Translations under genes and position numbers: made by a program
The notes under the pieces: model-generated
Told to the model about the DNA's origin: nothing
Database searches by the model: none
What the model saw: the letters and a program-made list of their open reading frames with translations, nothing else
Shown here: one piece after another, positions 8,679 through 16,686 of the stretch
Layout of the letters: each line of letters opens with the position of its first letter
Position numbering within the stretch: position 1 is the first letter of the stretch
Assembly: GCA_934418295.1 (NCBI GenBank)
Contig: CAKRWZ010000001.1
Span: 1-64,000 of the forward strand
Origin: an uncultured Mediterraneibacter sp.
Lineage (GTDB): Bacteria > Bacillota > Clostridia > Lachnospirales > Lachnospiraceae
Direction: 5' to 3'
Length of the DNA stretch: 64,000 nt

Positions 8679-9998
8679 ATGAAGAAAGTAGTGAAATTTG
8701 GCGGCAGTTCTCTGGCCAACGCAGAACAATTTCAGAAAGTCGGGAAAATCATCCGAGCAGAAGAGGCACGGCGTTATGTAGTTCCTTCCGCTCCGGGCAA
8801 ACGTTTTTCTGCGGATATAAAAGTAACAGATATGCTCTATGACTGTTATGCAGACGCCGTTGAGGAGAAAGATATCACCGAAAAGCTGGCGCAGATCAAA
8901 GCGCGTTACGATGAAATCATTACAGGATTGCAGTTAGATGTTTCTTTGGACACAGAATTTGAAACGATCCGGAAAAATTTTGAAGAAAAAGCAGGAAAAG
9001 CTTACGCTGCTTCCAGAGGAGAATATTTAAACGGTATCGTAATGTCTGTGTATTTGGGTTACACTTTTGTGGATGCAGCAGAAGTGATCCGTTTTGACGA
9101 AGACGAAATTTTTGACGAAGAGGCAACAGACCAGCTCCTTGCAGACAAACTGAAAAATATGGAAAATGCAGTGGTACCCGGATTTTACGGTGCAAAAGCA
9201 GACGGAACCATCGTGACCTTCTCACGGGGCGGTTCCGATATTACTGGTTCTTTGGTCGCTTTGGCCGTAAATGCAGATGTGTACGAAAATTGGACGGATG
9301 TGTCCGGCTTTTTGATCGCAGATCCGCGGATCGTCAAAAAACCAAAAGCGATCGAGACCATTACCTACAAAGAATTGCGTGAGCTTTCTTATATGGGAGC
9401 ATCCGTTTTGCATGAGGATGCAATTTTCCCGGTAAGAAAAGCCGGGATCCCGATCAATATCCGAAATACCAACCATCCGGAAGACAAAGGAACCCTGATC
9501 GTAGAAAGCACATGCAAATGCCCGAAATATACGATCACAGGTATCGCCGGAACAGACGAATTTGTTTCCGTCACAGTAGAAAAAGCCATGATGAACTCTG
9601 AGATCGGTTTCTGCCGGAAAGTCCTGAGCGTGTTTGAGGAAAACGGCATTTCCATCGAACATATGCCTTCCGGTATCGACACCATGACGATCTTTCTGCA
9701 CAAAGATGTTTTTGAAGACAAAGAGCAGAAAGTGATCGCCGGTATCCACAAAGCGGTAAACCCTGATCATATCGAACTGGAATCCGATCTGGCACTGATC
9801 GCCATCGTGGGAAGAGGAATGAAAGCGACCCGCGGAACCGCAGGACGCATCTTTTCTGCATTGGCCCACGCCAATATCAACGTCAAGATGATTGACCAGG
9901 GATCCAGTGAGCTGAATATCATCGTCGGAGTACGACACGACGATTTCAAAAATGCGATCCGTGCATTGTATGATATTTTTGTAGAAACACGACTGTAA
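8679..9998 (+). CDS. lysC: Aspartate kinase
   Basis: Phosphorylates L-aspartate, the first step to lysine, threonine, methionine and diaminopimelate. The 439 aa monofunctional form carries the N-terminal kinase signature VVKFGGSSLAN near residue 4 and the substrate-binding loop FSRGGSDITGSLVA near residue 181. The C-terminal third looks like two ACT-type regulatory domains (VSVTVEKAMMNSEIGFCRKVL and IAIVGRGMKATRGTAGRIFSAL), implying allosteric feedback by amino acids. The ATG is preceded by GGAGG. It stands alone between two strong promoters and is thus monocistronic. Confidence 0.95.
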   Translation: MKKVVKFGGSSLANAEQFQKVGKIIRAEEARRYVVPSAPGKRFSADIKVTDMLYDCYADAVEEKDITEKLAQIKARYDEIITGLQLDVSLDTEFETIRKNFEEKAGKAYAASRGEYLNGIVMSVYLGYTFVDAAEVIRFDEDEIFDEEATDQLLADKLKNMENAVVPGFYGAKADGTIVTFSRGGSDITGSLVALAVNADVYENWTDVSGFLIADPRIVKKPKAIETITYKELRELSYMGASVLHEDAIFPVRKAGIPINIRNTNHPEDKGTLIVESTCKCPKYTITGIAGTDEFVSVTVEKAMMNSEIGFCRKVLSVFEENGISIEHMPSGIDTMTIFLHKDVFEDKEQKVIAGIHKAVNPDHIELESDLALIAIVGRGMKATRGTAGRIFSALAHANINVKMIDQGSSELNIIVGVRHDDFKNAIRALYDIFVETRL

Positions 9999-10003
9999 AA
10001 TGA

Positions 10004-10032
10004 TTGACTTTTTATAAAGTGTCAGATATAAT
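10004..10032 (+). promoter_or_regulatory. Strong sigma-A promoter for rplU-prp-rpmA
   Basis: TTGACT at 10004-10009, a 17-base spacer, then TATAAT at 10027-10032. One mismatch from consensus overall, as expected for a ribosomal protein operon. Transcription should start near 10039. Confidence 0.88.
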
Positions 10033-10039
10033 ATAACAG

Positions 10040-10118
10040 TATGCCGCACAACGAGGTTTTTTTAAGATTCCCCTGGGGAACGCCGAAGTTGGCGAGTAAT
10101 GATTACAGGAGGTGCCAT
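10040..10118 (+). ncRNA. Probable ribosomal protein L21 leader
   Basis: About 80 bases of untranslated leader between the promoter and rplU. It contains the short self-pairing stretch TCCCCTGGGGA near 10069-10080 and another pairing segment around CGCCGAAGTTGGCG at 10081-10094, then the AGGAGG ribosome site at 10107-10112. Firmicutes carry an autoregulatory L21 leader at this position. The call rests on position and folding, not on a covariance search. Confidence 0.6.
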
Positions 10119-10427
10119 ATGTACGCGATTATAGCAACAGGTGGTAAACAGTACAAAGTAGCCGAAGGCGATATCATTAAAGTAGAGAAGCTGGGCGTTG
10201 AAGCTGGAGAGACATACACATTCGATCAGGTGCTTGCAGTAGCAAAAGATAACCTGGTGATCGGAACTCCGACTGTAGAAGGCGCAACAGTTACAGGATC
10301 TGTAATTGAAAACGGCAAAGGCAAAAAAGTTGTTGTTTACAAGTATAAGAGAAAAACCGGATATCATAAGAAAAATGGACACAGACAGCAGTACACAGCG
10401 GTAAAGATCGAAAAGATCAACGCCTAA
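10119..10427 (+). CDS. rplU: 50S ribosomal protein L21
   Basis: Large-subunit protein that binds 23S rRNA. The 102 aa length and the segments [18 protein letters not shown] and [18 protein letters not shown] are diagnostic. The start at 10119 follows AGGAGGTGCCAT; the frame is open upstream to 10041 but that part is leader sequence. It is first in the conserved rplU-prp-rpmA operon and is probably controlled by its own leader. Confidence 0.97.
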   Translation: MYAIIATGGKQYKVAEGDIIKVEKLGVEAGETYTFDQVLAVAKDNLVIGTPTVEGATVTGSVIENGKGKKVVVYKYKRKTGYHKKNGHRQQYTAVKIEKINA

Positions 10428-10445
10428 TCTGAAGTTTGAAGTTAT

Positions 10446-10787
10446 ATGATCCATATAACCATTTATCAGGATATTCAAAGAAAGTGTGTCGGGTTTCTTG
10501 CAGACGGGCATGCCGGTTATGCTGATGCAGGACAAGATATTGTATGCGCAGCGGCATCTGTACTTATGATAAATACCATAAATGCGATCGAGCGTTATGC
10601 GGATGATCAGGCAGATCTTCAGGCAGACGAAGAGAGCGGCAGGATGGAGTATCGGATACAGGGAGATCCCTCATACGAAGCAGAACTTTTATTAAATGCC
10701 ATGATCCTGGGACTTCAGGATATGACAGACGACAACAGTTACAGTGAATACATCTACGTAGATTTCGAGGAGGTGCAGCAATCATGA
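10446..10787 (+). CDS. prp: Ribosomal-processing cysteine protease Prp
   Basis: Formerly YsxB; removes the N-terminal extension of ribosomal protein L27 in Firmicutes and relatives. The 113 aa protein keeps the catalytic pair: His in ADGHAGYA (about residue 22) and Cys in QDIVCAAAS (about residue 34). It lies between rplU and its substrate gene rpmA, the standard arrangement. The ribosome site is weak (GAAGTT), so translation may rely on rplU. Its stop overlaps the rpmA start by four bases. Confidence 0.95.
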   Translation: MIHITIYQDIQRKCVGFLADGHAGYADAGQDIVCAAASVLMINTINAIERYADDQADLQADEESGRMEYRIQGDPSYEAELLLNAMILGLQDMTDDNSYSEYIYVDFEEVQQS

Positions 10788-11068
10788 TGAAGTTGAATCT
10801 TCAGTTTTTTGCTCATAAAAAAGGAGTTGGTTCTTCCAAGAACGGTCGTGATTCCGAATCAAAAAGACTTGGAGCCAAAAGAGCTGACGGACAGTTTGTA
10901 AAAGCCGGAAACATTCTCTACAGACAGAGAGGTACAAAGATTCACCCTGGTATCAACGTGGGACGCGGTAAAGACGATACTTTATTCGCTCTGGTTGACG
11001 GTGTGGTACGCTTTGAAAGAAAAGGAAGAGACAAAAAGCAGGTTTCTATCTATCCGGCAGCTGAGTAA
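10784..11068 (+). CDS. rpmA: 50S ribosomal protein L27 with cleavable N-terminal extension
   Basis: Large-subunit protein near the peptidyl-transferase centre; 94 aa. The N-terminus [14 protein letters not shown] matches the Prp recognition motif, with cleavage expected between FF and A so that the mature chain starts [15 protein letters not shown]. The first ATG (10784) aligns with the start of the known staphylococcal precursor and is used here; a second ATG follows immediately. AGGAGGT at 10768-10774 serves as ribosome site. A terminator follows 10 bases after the stop. Confidence 0.96.
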   Translation: MMKLNLQFFAHKKGVGSSKNGRDSESKRLGAKRADGQFVKAGNILYRQRGTKIHPGINVGRGKDDTLFALVDGVVRFERKGRDKKQVSIYPAAE

Positions 11069-11078
11069 TCAGATTGTT

Positions 11079-11120
11079 AAAAGCTTCAGGAGGCAGTCAG
11101 CCATCTGGAGCTTTTCTTTT
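11079..11120 (+). terminator. Rho-independent terminator after rpmA
   Basis: An 11-bp stem, AAAAGCTTCAG (11079-11089) with CTGGAGCTTTT (11105-11115), one G-U pair, followed by CTTTT. Ends the L21-L27 operon. Confidence 0.85.
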
Positions 11121-11167
11121 ATATTTATCAACTATTAGCAATCAAGCAGAAAGGATACGGAAATTAC

Positions 11168-12451
11168 ATGTTTGCAGACAGAGCAAAGATATATATACGT
11201 TCCGGAAAGGGCGGCGACGGACACGCCAGTTTCCGGAGAGAACTCTATGTGCCAAACGGCGGACCGGACGGCGGCGACGGCGGAAAAGGCGGAGATCTCA
11301 TTTTTGAGGTGGATAAAGGACTGAACACTCTGTTGGATTTTCGACATAAACGAAAATTTGCAGCGGGAGACGGCCAAGAGGGCGGAAAAAGAAAATGTCA
11401 CGGAAAAGACGGCCGGGATCTGATCCTGAAGGTGCCGGAGGGAACCGTGATCAAAGAAGCCGAAAGCGGTAAGGTGATCGCCGATATGTCGGGAAATAAT
11501 CAGCGTCAGATCGTTTTAAAAGGCGGAAAGGGCGGACTGGGCAATCAGCATTTCGCCACACCGACGATGCAGGTTCCCAAATATGCACAGCCGGGACAGC
11601 CTGCCATGGAACTGGAGGTCTGCCTCGAATTGAAAGTGATCGCAGATGTTGGCCTGCTGGGCTTCCCGAATGTCGGAAAATCGACCCTTTTATCTCGAGT
11701 GACCAATGCAGATCCGAAGATCGCAAACTATCATTTTACGACGTTGAACCCAAATCTTGGTGTTGTAGACCTGGGAGATGGACAAGGTTTTGTAATGGCG
11801 GATATCCCGGGGCTGATCGAAGGGGCTTCTGAAGGCGTTGGCTTGGGACATCAGTTCCTGCGCCATATTGAGCGTACAAAGATCATGATCCACGTGGTCG
11901 ATGCGGCCGGAAGCGAAGGGCGTGATCCGGTCTCTGATATTTATAAGATCAACGCAGAATTGGAAGCCTACAATCCGGAGCTGGCAAAGCGTCCTCAGGT
12001 GATCGCTGCCAACAAGACGGACCTGATCTATGAGGGAGATGAAAATCCGGTGGATGCTTTGAAGGCAGAATTTGAACCGAAAGGCATCAAAGTATTTCCG
12101 ATCTCCGGTGTGTCCGGAAAAGGGATCAGGGAACTTTTGTGGTATGTCAACGAGCAGCTTTCTGAAATGAGTGCAGAGCCTGTGGTGTTTGAACAGGAAT
12201 ATTTTCCGGAAGAGGAGCTATTATATGAAGATCTGCCTTATGAGGTCACGGTGGAAGACGGCATTTACGTGGTAGAAGGACCAAAAATTGAAAAAATGCT
12301 GGGGTACACCAATCTGGATTCGGAAAAAGGATTTGCATTTTTCCAGAATTTCCTGAAAAATACCGGAATCCTGGAAGAACTGGAAATGGCAGGGATCCAG
12401 GAGGGCGATACCGTAAGGATGTACGGACTGCAGTTTGACTATTACAAGTAA
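11168..12451 (+). CDS. obgE: GTPase Obg (CgtA)
   Basis: Ribosome-associated GTPase for late 50S assembly and stress signalling. The 427 aa chain has the glycine-rich Obg fold (FADRAKIYIRSGKGGDGHASF, residues 2-22 and on), the G domain with P-loop GFPNVGKST near residue 167, DIPGLIEGASEGVGLG near 213 and NKTD near 282, and a C-terminal OCT domain ending in YGLQFDYYK. The ATG follows AAAGGATACGG. It heads a run of ribosome and cofactor genes on the same strand. Confidence 0.97.
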   Translation: MFADRAKIYIRSGKGGDGHASFRRELYVPNGGPDGGDGGKGGDLIFEVDKGLNTLLDFRHKRKFAAGDGQEGGKRKCHGKDGRDLILKVPEGTVIKEAESGKVIADMSGNNQRQIVLKGGKGGLGNQHFATPTMQVPKYAQPGQPAMELEVCLELKVIADVGLLGFPNVGKSTLLSRVTNADPKIANYHFTTLNPNLGVVDLGDGQGFVMADIPGLIEGASEGVGLGHQFLRHIERTKIMIHVVDAAGSEGRDPVSDIYKINAELEAYNPELAKRPQVIAANKTDLIYEGDENPVDALKAEFEPKGIKVFPISGVSGKGIRELLWYVNEQLSEMSAEPVVFEQEYFPEEELLYEDLPYEVTVEDGIYVVEGPKIEKMLGYTNLDSEKGFAFFQNFLKNTGILEELEMAGIQEGDTVRMYGLQFDYYK

Positions 12452-12473
12452 AACAAACGGAAGGAAAAGAAAC

Positions 12474-12764
12474 ATGACTACAAAACAAAGAGCTTATCTG
12501 AAAGGGCTGGCCATGACCATGGATCCGATCTTTCAGGTGGGAAAAGGAAGTATATCACCAAGCCTGATCACAGCCATCGATGAAGCTTTGGCTGCCAGAG
12601 AATTGATCAAGATCAGTGTTCTGAAAAATTGTGCAGATGACCCGCGGGAGATTGCGGAAATGCTTTCCGAGCGGACTCGTTCTCAGGTCGTTCGGGTGAT
12701 CGGAAAGAAAATCGTTCTTTACAGAGAAGGAAAAGAAGAAAAGAAAAAAATCATCCTTCCATAA
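12474..12764 (+). CDS. yhbY: RNA-binding protein YhbY (CRM domain)
   Basis: A 96 aa CRS1/YhbY-domain protein that associates with pre-50S ribosomes. Conserved features are the N-terminal helix region TTKQRAYLKGLAMTMDPIFQVGKG, with the GxxG-type loop GKGSIS, and the C-terminal QVVRVIGKKIVLYRE. The start at 12474 lies behind GGAAGGAAAAG; an upstream in-frame start would overlap obgE and is unlikely. Its place after obgE is conserved in Clostridia. Confidence 0.94.
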   Translation: MTTKQRAYLKGLAMTMDPIFQVGKGSISPSLITAIDEALAARELIKISVLKNCADDPREIAEMLSERTRSQVVRVIGKKIVLYREGKEEKKKIILP

Positions 12765-12784
12765 ACAGAAACGGAGGAGCTGTT

Positions 12785-13450
12785 ATGAAAATCGGGATTA
12801 TGGGCGGGACGTTCGATCCGATCCATATCGGTCATCTCCTTTTGGGGGAATTTGCTTACGAAGATTTTGGATTGGATGAGATCTGGTTCCTTCCGAACGG
12901 AAATCCGCCGCACAAGAAAAACGAACAGGAAGCTGCGCTGAAAGACCGCGTGGAAATGGTACGGCTGGCCATCGAAGAAATCCCTTATTTTCGTTTGTCC
13001 CTTTACGAGGCAAGGGAAAATGTACATTCTTATACGTACCAGACCATGAATTATTTCAATACAAAATATCCGGAGCATGAATTTTATTTTATCCTGGGTG
13101 CAGATTCCTTATTTTCCATTGAACAGTGGAAGTTCTTCCGGGAGATTTTTCCGACCTGCCGGATCCTGGCAGCCATGCGCGATGACAGCGGTCTGGAAGA
13201 TATGAAACGACAGATCTGTTATTTACAGGACACTTATCAGGCGCAGATCGATCTGCTGAGGGCACCGCTGCTGGAGATTTCTTCTACAGTGATCCGAAAA
13301 AGGGCGAGCGACGGTCTTTCCGTCCGTTATATGGTACCGGAAACTGTCGCGGCTTATATATGGGAGAAAGGATTGTATCAAAATGGAGCAGAAGAGCATA
13401 TCAGAGATCAAAGAATCTCTGAAGAAGAGACAGAAGAACAGCCGCTATGA
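12785..13450 (+). CDS. nadD: Nicotinate-nucleotide adenylyltransferase
   Basis: Forms deamido-NAD from nicotinate mononucleotide and ATP. The nucleotidyltransferase motifs GGTFDPIHIGH (residues 7-17) and ISSTVIRKR (about 160) are intact. The protein is 221 aa, slightly long: after the usual end at YIWEKGLY it continues for about 24 polar residues. That tail is read through 68 bases that also code for the start of YqeK in another frame. The ATG follows GGAGGAGCTGTT. Confidence 0.95.
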   Translation: MKIGIMGGTFDPIHIGHLLLGEFAYEDFGLDEIWFLPNGNPPHKKNEQEAALKDRVEMVRLAIEEIPYFRLSLYEARENVHSYTYQTMNYFNTKYPEHEFYFILGADSLFSIEQWKFFREIFPTCRILAAMRDDSGLEDMKRQICYLQDTYQAQIDLLRAPLLEISSTVIRKRASDGLSVRYMVPETVAAYIWEKGLYQNGAEEHIRDQRISEEETEEQPL

Positions 13451-13955
13451 GCATACAATGGGTGTGATGTATACGGCTGCATCTATGGCGATGGCCTTTC
13501 ATATGGATCCGGAAAAAGCACTCCTGGCGGGACTTTTGCATGACTGCGGGAAATATGGGACGAATGAAGAACAGCTGGAAAGCTGCAAAAAACACCAGAT
13601 CACTTTGTCAGATGCCGAGCTGGAGATCCCTGCCCTGGTACATGCAAAGCTGGGCGTTTATTATGCAAAAAACCGATACGGCGTCTCGGATGAAGAGATC
13701 CTGCAGGCAATCCGTTATCATACAACCGGCCGTCCGGGAATGTCCGATCTGGAAAAAATCGTTTACCTGGCAGACTACATCGAACCGGGAAGAAAAAATA
13801 TCCCCAATTTGCCGGATATCCGGCAATTGGCTTTTCGAGATTTAAACAAAGCTGTAAAGACGGTTTCCGGCCAAACCCTTCGTTATCTGGAGTCTACAGG
13901 CGGAAAAACAGATCCTGCGACCCGGGAAACCTGGGAATATTACCAAAATTTTTGA
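13383..13955 (+). CDS. yqeK: HD-domain phosphohydrolase YqeK (symmetrical Ap4A hydrolase)
   Basis: A 190 aa HD-domain enzyme; the family hydrolyses diadenosine tetraphosphate to ADP. Metal ligands are visible as YEHT near residue 23, LLHDCGK near residue 51, and LADYIE near 127. The start overlaps nadD by 68 bases. It is supported by GGGAGAAAGGA 9 bases upstream and by the need to include YEHT, which precedes the next ATG. nadD-yqeK-rsfS is a conserved order. Confidence 0.93.
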   Translation: MEQKSISEIKESLKKRQKNSRYEHTMGVMYTAASMAMAFHMDPEKALLAGLLHDCGKYGTNEEQLESCKKHQITLSDAELEIPALVHAKLGVYYAKNRYGVSDEEILQAIRYHTTGRPGMSDLEKIVYLADYIEPGRKNIPNLPDIRQLAFRDLNKAVKTVSGQTLRYLESTGGKTDPATRETWEYYQNF

Positions 13956-14025
13956 CAAGTTATTTGCGGCTGATCATTTGTAATTGGTTTATGGAAACAA
14001 GCAATAGTAGATAAAGGAGTGGATT

Positions 14026-14388
14026 ATGGAAAATATAGCAAGTTCTTCAAAAGAACTGATTAAAATCGCTTATGAAGCACTGAATGAAAAAAAAGGAGAA
14101 GACATCAAGATCATCGATATTTCGGCACTTACCGTTGTCGCAGATTATTTTATCATTGCCAACGGTTCCAATGATTCCCATGTAAATGCACTGGTGGAGA
14201 ACGTGGAAGAGCAGCTGGCAAAACATGGCTGCCACGCCAAGACACGTGAAGGCGCTGTCCGGGGCGGATGGGTCCTGATCGATTTCGGTGATATCATCGT
14301 GCACATCTTTGACAAAGAAAATCGACTGTTCTATGATCTGGAACGAATCTGGAGAGACGGACAGGCCATCGATCCCGAAACTTTGTGA
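14026..14388 (+). CDS. rsfS: Ribosomal silencing factor RsfS
   Basis: A 120 aa protein that binds ribosomal protein L14 and blocks joining of subunits in stationary phase. Typical segments are DIKIIDISALTVVADYFIIANGSNDSHVNAL and GGWVLIDFGDIIVHIFDKENRLFYDLERIW. The ATG follows AAAGGAGTGGATT. It lies 70 bases after yqeK; a TTGACA overlaps the yqeK stop, but I found no good -10 to match, so transcription is likely from upstream. Confidence 0.96.
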   Translation: MENIASSSKELIKIAYEALNEKKGEDIKIIDISALTVVADYFIIANGSNDSHVNALVENVEEQLAKHGCHAKTREGAVRGGWVLIDFGDIIVHIFDKENRLFYDLERIWRDGQAIDPETL

Positions 14389-14497
14389 CAAAAAAGACGA
14401 TCCTGAAATTTGGGAAAAGCTATTTTATTCTCCGAAGAATTATGCTAGAATAAGCTGAACACATTTGCAGAATAGCAGTTTTGTGTAAAAAAAGTAC

Positions 14498-14526
14498 TTG
14501 TATAATACCGCGTTTGTTGGTATAAT
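14498..14526 (+). promoter_or_regulatory. Promoter of the butyrate operon (thl)
   Basis: TTGTAT at 14498-14503, 17 bases, TATAAT at 14521-14526. A second TATAAT at 14501-14506 overlaps the -35 and might belong to another start site, but its -35 is poor. The 200-base gap between rsfS and thl contains this promoter, a Rex-like site just downstream, and a small hairpin ACCGA-ATAG-TCGGT near 14556-14569. Confidence 0.75.
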
Positions 14527-14538
14527 AATTAGTACAAT

Positions 14539-14556
14539 ACGTGAAATTTTTAACAA
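14539..14556. promoter_or_regulatory. Candidate Rex operator upstream of thl
   Basis: ACGTGAAATTTTTAACAA matches the clostridial Rex consensus TTGTTAANNNNTTAACAA at 11 of the 14 fixed positions, with a perfect right half-site. It sits a few bases downstream of the predicted transcription start, where binding would block RNA polymerase. Rex regulation of butyrate genes is known in Clostridium; its use here is inferred. Confidence 0.5.
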
Positions 14557-14589
14557 CCGAATAGTCGGTACAAGAAAGAGAGGTAAATC

Positions 14590-15771
14590 ATGAGTAAGAA
14601 AGTTGTTTTGGCAGGTGCATGCCGTACAGCAATCGGTAAAATGGGTGGAGCTTTCAGCACAACTCCGGCTACAGAACTGGGTTCTGTTGTAATTAAAGAG
14701 GCACTGAACAGAGCAGGTGTTGCTCCGGAGCAGGTTGATCATGTGTACATGGGATGCGTTATCCAGGCTGGTCTTGGACAGAACGTAGCACGTCAGGCTT
14801 CCCTGAAGGCAGGACTTCCGATCGAGACACCGGCAGTTACTGTTAACGTTGTATGCGGTTCCGGTCTGAACTGTGTAAACATGGCTGCACAGATGATCAT
14901 CGCCGGAGATGCTGACATCGTAGTAGCAGGTGGTATGGAAAACATGTCCATGGCTCCGTACGCACTGAAGAATGCTCGTTACGGATACAGAATGGGCAAC
15001 GCACCGATGATCGATACCATGGTAAATGATGCTCTTTGGGATGCATTCAATGATTATCACATGGGTATCACAGCTGAGAACGTAGCAGAGCAGTGGGGAT
15101 TGACCCGTGAAATGCTTGATGAGTTTGCAGCATCCAGCCAGCAGAAAGCTTCTGCAGCAATCGAGGAAGGCAGATTCAAAGATGAGATCGTTCCGGTTGA
15201 AGTAAAACAGAAAAAACAGACAGTAATCGTTGATTCTGACGAAGGCCCGCGTGCAGGTGTTACAGCTGAGAGCATTTCCAAGCTTCGCCCGGCATTCAAA
15301 AAAGACGGTATCGTTACAGCAGCAAACGCTTCCGGTATCAATGATGGTGCAGCAGCAATCGTTGTTATGAGCGAAGAAAAAGCAAAAGAGCTCGGTGTTA
15401 CTCCGATGGCTACATGGGTTGCAGGAGCACTTGGCGGTGTTGATCCGTCCATCATGGGTGTTGGTCCTGTTGCTTCTACAAAGAAAGTAATGGCTAAGAC
15501 AGGCCTTACAGTTGCTGATATGGATCTGATCGAAGCAAACGAAGCTTTCGCAGCACAGTCTCTGGCAGTTGCTCATGATCTTGAGTTTGATATGGATAAA
15601 GTAAATGTAAACGGTGGAGCTATCGCACTGGGACATCCGGTTGGAGCTTCCGGATGCCGTATCCTTGTTACACTGCTTCACGAGATGCAGAAGAGAGATG
15701 CTAAGAAAGGTCTTGCTACTCTGTGTATCGGCGGTGGAATGGGCTGCTCTACAATCGTAGAAAGAGATTAA
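14590..15771 (+). CDS. thl: Acetyl-CoA acetyltransferase (thiolase)
   Basis: Condenses two acetyl-CoA into acetoacetyl-CoA, the entry to butyrate synthesis. The 393 aa chain has the nucleophilic cysteine in [14 protein letters not shown] near residue 88, the histidine block [12 protein letters not shown] near residue 348 and the second active cysteine in [11 protein letters not shown] near residue 378. The ATG follows AGAGAGGTAAATC. Codon choice here and through etfA looks more restricted than in the neighbouring genes, consistent with high expression. A hairpin separates it from crt. Confidence 0.97.
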   Translation: MSKKVVLAGACRTAIGKMGGAFSTTPATELGSVVIKEALNRAGVAPEQVDHVYMGCVIQAGLGQNVARQASLKAGLPIETPAVTVNVVCGSGLNCVNMAAQMIIAGDADIVVAGGMENMSMAPYALKNARYGYRMGNAPMIDTMVNDALWDAFNDYHMGITAENVAEQWGLTREMLDEFAASSQQKASAAIEEGRFKDEIVPVEVKQKKQTVIVDSDEGPRAGVTAESISKLRPAFKKDGIVTAANASGINDGAAAIVVMSEEKAKELGVTPMATWVAGALGGVDPSIMGVGPVASTKKVMAKTGLTVADMDLIEANEAFAAQSLAVAHDLEFDMDKVNVNGGAIALGHPVGASGCRILVTLLHEMQKRDAKKGLATLCIGGGMGCSTIVERD

Positions 15772-15789
15772 TGCTTTTTTAAGTAAGAT

Positions 15790-15835
15790 AAGCAGGCATA
15801 CATTTTTCATGTATGCTTGCTTTCGATTGTTTTTC
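15790..15835 (+). terminator. Stem-loop between thl and crt, partial terminator or mRNA processing/stability hairpin
   Basis: A 13-bp stem, AAGCAGGCATACA (15790-15802) with TGTATGCTTGCTT (15810-15822), one G-U pair and a 7-base loop. It is followed by TCGATTGTTTTTC, an interrupted T tract. It could lower transcription of crt-etfA relative to thl or protect the thl message end. No clear promoter for crt was found downstream. Confidence 0.65.
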
Positions 15836-15891
15836 ACAATATTTAATTGAAAGGAAACAATCAACAATATATTCATAAAGGAGGTTTCATA

Positions 15892-16668
15892 ATGGAGTTT
15901 ATTTGTTATGAGCAGAAAGGATTTGTCGGAATCATCACGATCAATCGTCCAAAGGCACTCAACGCATTAAACAGTCAGGTTCTGGATGAACTCGATCAGA
16001 CGATCGATGCTGTTGATCTGGAATCTACAAGATGTCTGATCGTGACAGGTGCCGGAGAAAAATCTTTCGTCGCAGGCGCAGACATTGCCGAAATGAGTAA
16101 TTTGACTAAGGCAGAGGGTGAAGTATTCGGAAAGAAAGGAAATGATGTATTCCGTAAACTGGAAACATTCCCGATTCCGGTTATCGCTGCGGTCAACGGT
16201 TTTGCACTGGGCGGTGGATGTGAGCTCTCCATGAGCTGTGATATCCGTATTTGTTCCGAAAATGCCATGTTCGGACAGCCGGAAGCAGGACTTGGAATTA
16301 CTCCGGGATTCGGTGGAACACAGAGACTTGCCCGCGTGATCGGTGTTGGAAAAGCAAAAGAGATGATCTACGGCGCAAGAAACATCAAGGCAGACGAAGC
16401 ATACCGCATCGGCCTTGTAAACGCTGTTTATCCGCTGGAAGAGCTTATGCCGGCTGCTGAAAAGATGGCCGCAGGTATCAGCAAAAATGCACCTATCGCA
16501 GTCCGTAACTGCAAGAAAGCCATCAACGATGGTCTTCAGGTAGACATGGATCAGGCGATCGTGATCGAAGAAAAACTTTTTGGCGACTGCTTTGAGACAG
16601 CTGACCAGAAAGAGGGTATGGGTGCATTCCTTGAAAAGAGAAAAGAGAAAAATTTCATCAATAAATAA
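15892..16668 (+). CDS. crt: 3-Hydroxybutyryl-CoA dehydratase (crotonase)
   Basis: Dehydrates 3-hydroxybutyryl-CoA to crotonyl-CoA. The 258 aa protein shows the enoyl-CoA hydratase oxyanion-hole segments SFVAGADIAEM (near residue 59) and NGFALGGGCELSMSCD (near 99) and the catalytic glutamate block PEAGLGITPGFGGTQRL (near 127). The start at 15892 follows AAAGGAGGTTTCATA; an upstream in-frame ATG at 15847 has no such site. hbd follows after 18 bases. Confidence 0.96.
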   Translation: MEFICYEQKGFVGIITINRPKALNALNSQVLDELDQTIDAVDLESTRCLIVTGAGEKSFVAGADIAEMSNLTKAEGEVFGKKGNDVFRKLETFPIPVIAAVNGFALGGGCELSMSCDIRICSENAMFGQPEAGLGITPGFGGTQRLARVIGVGKAKEMIYGARNIKADEAYRIGLVNAVYPLEELMPAAEKMAAGISKNAPIAVRNCKKAINDGLQVDMDQAIVIEEKLFGDCFETADQKEGMGAFLEKRKEKNFINK

Positions 16669-16686
16669 AAAACAGGAGGTATTACC

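Noticed and set aside
13952..13984. Promoter candidate for rsfS (TTGACA overlapping the yqeK stop).
   Set aside because: The only plausible -10 (TGTAAT) is 21 bases away, outside the normal spacing.
14440..15876. Long open frame of 478 codons on the minus strand opposite thl.
   Set aside because: It is antisense to a clearly conserved thiolase gene, rich in Cys and Ser in a way typical of shadow frames, and has no family features.
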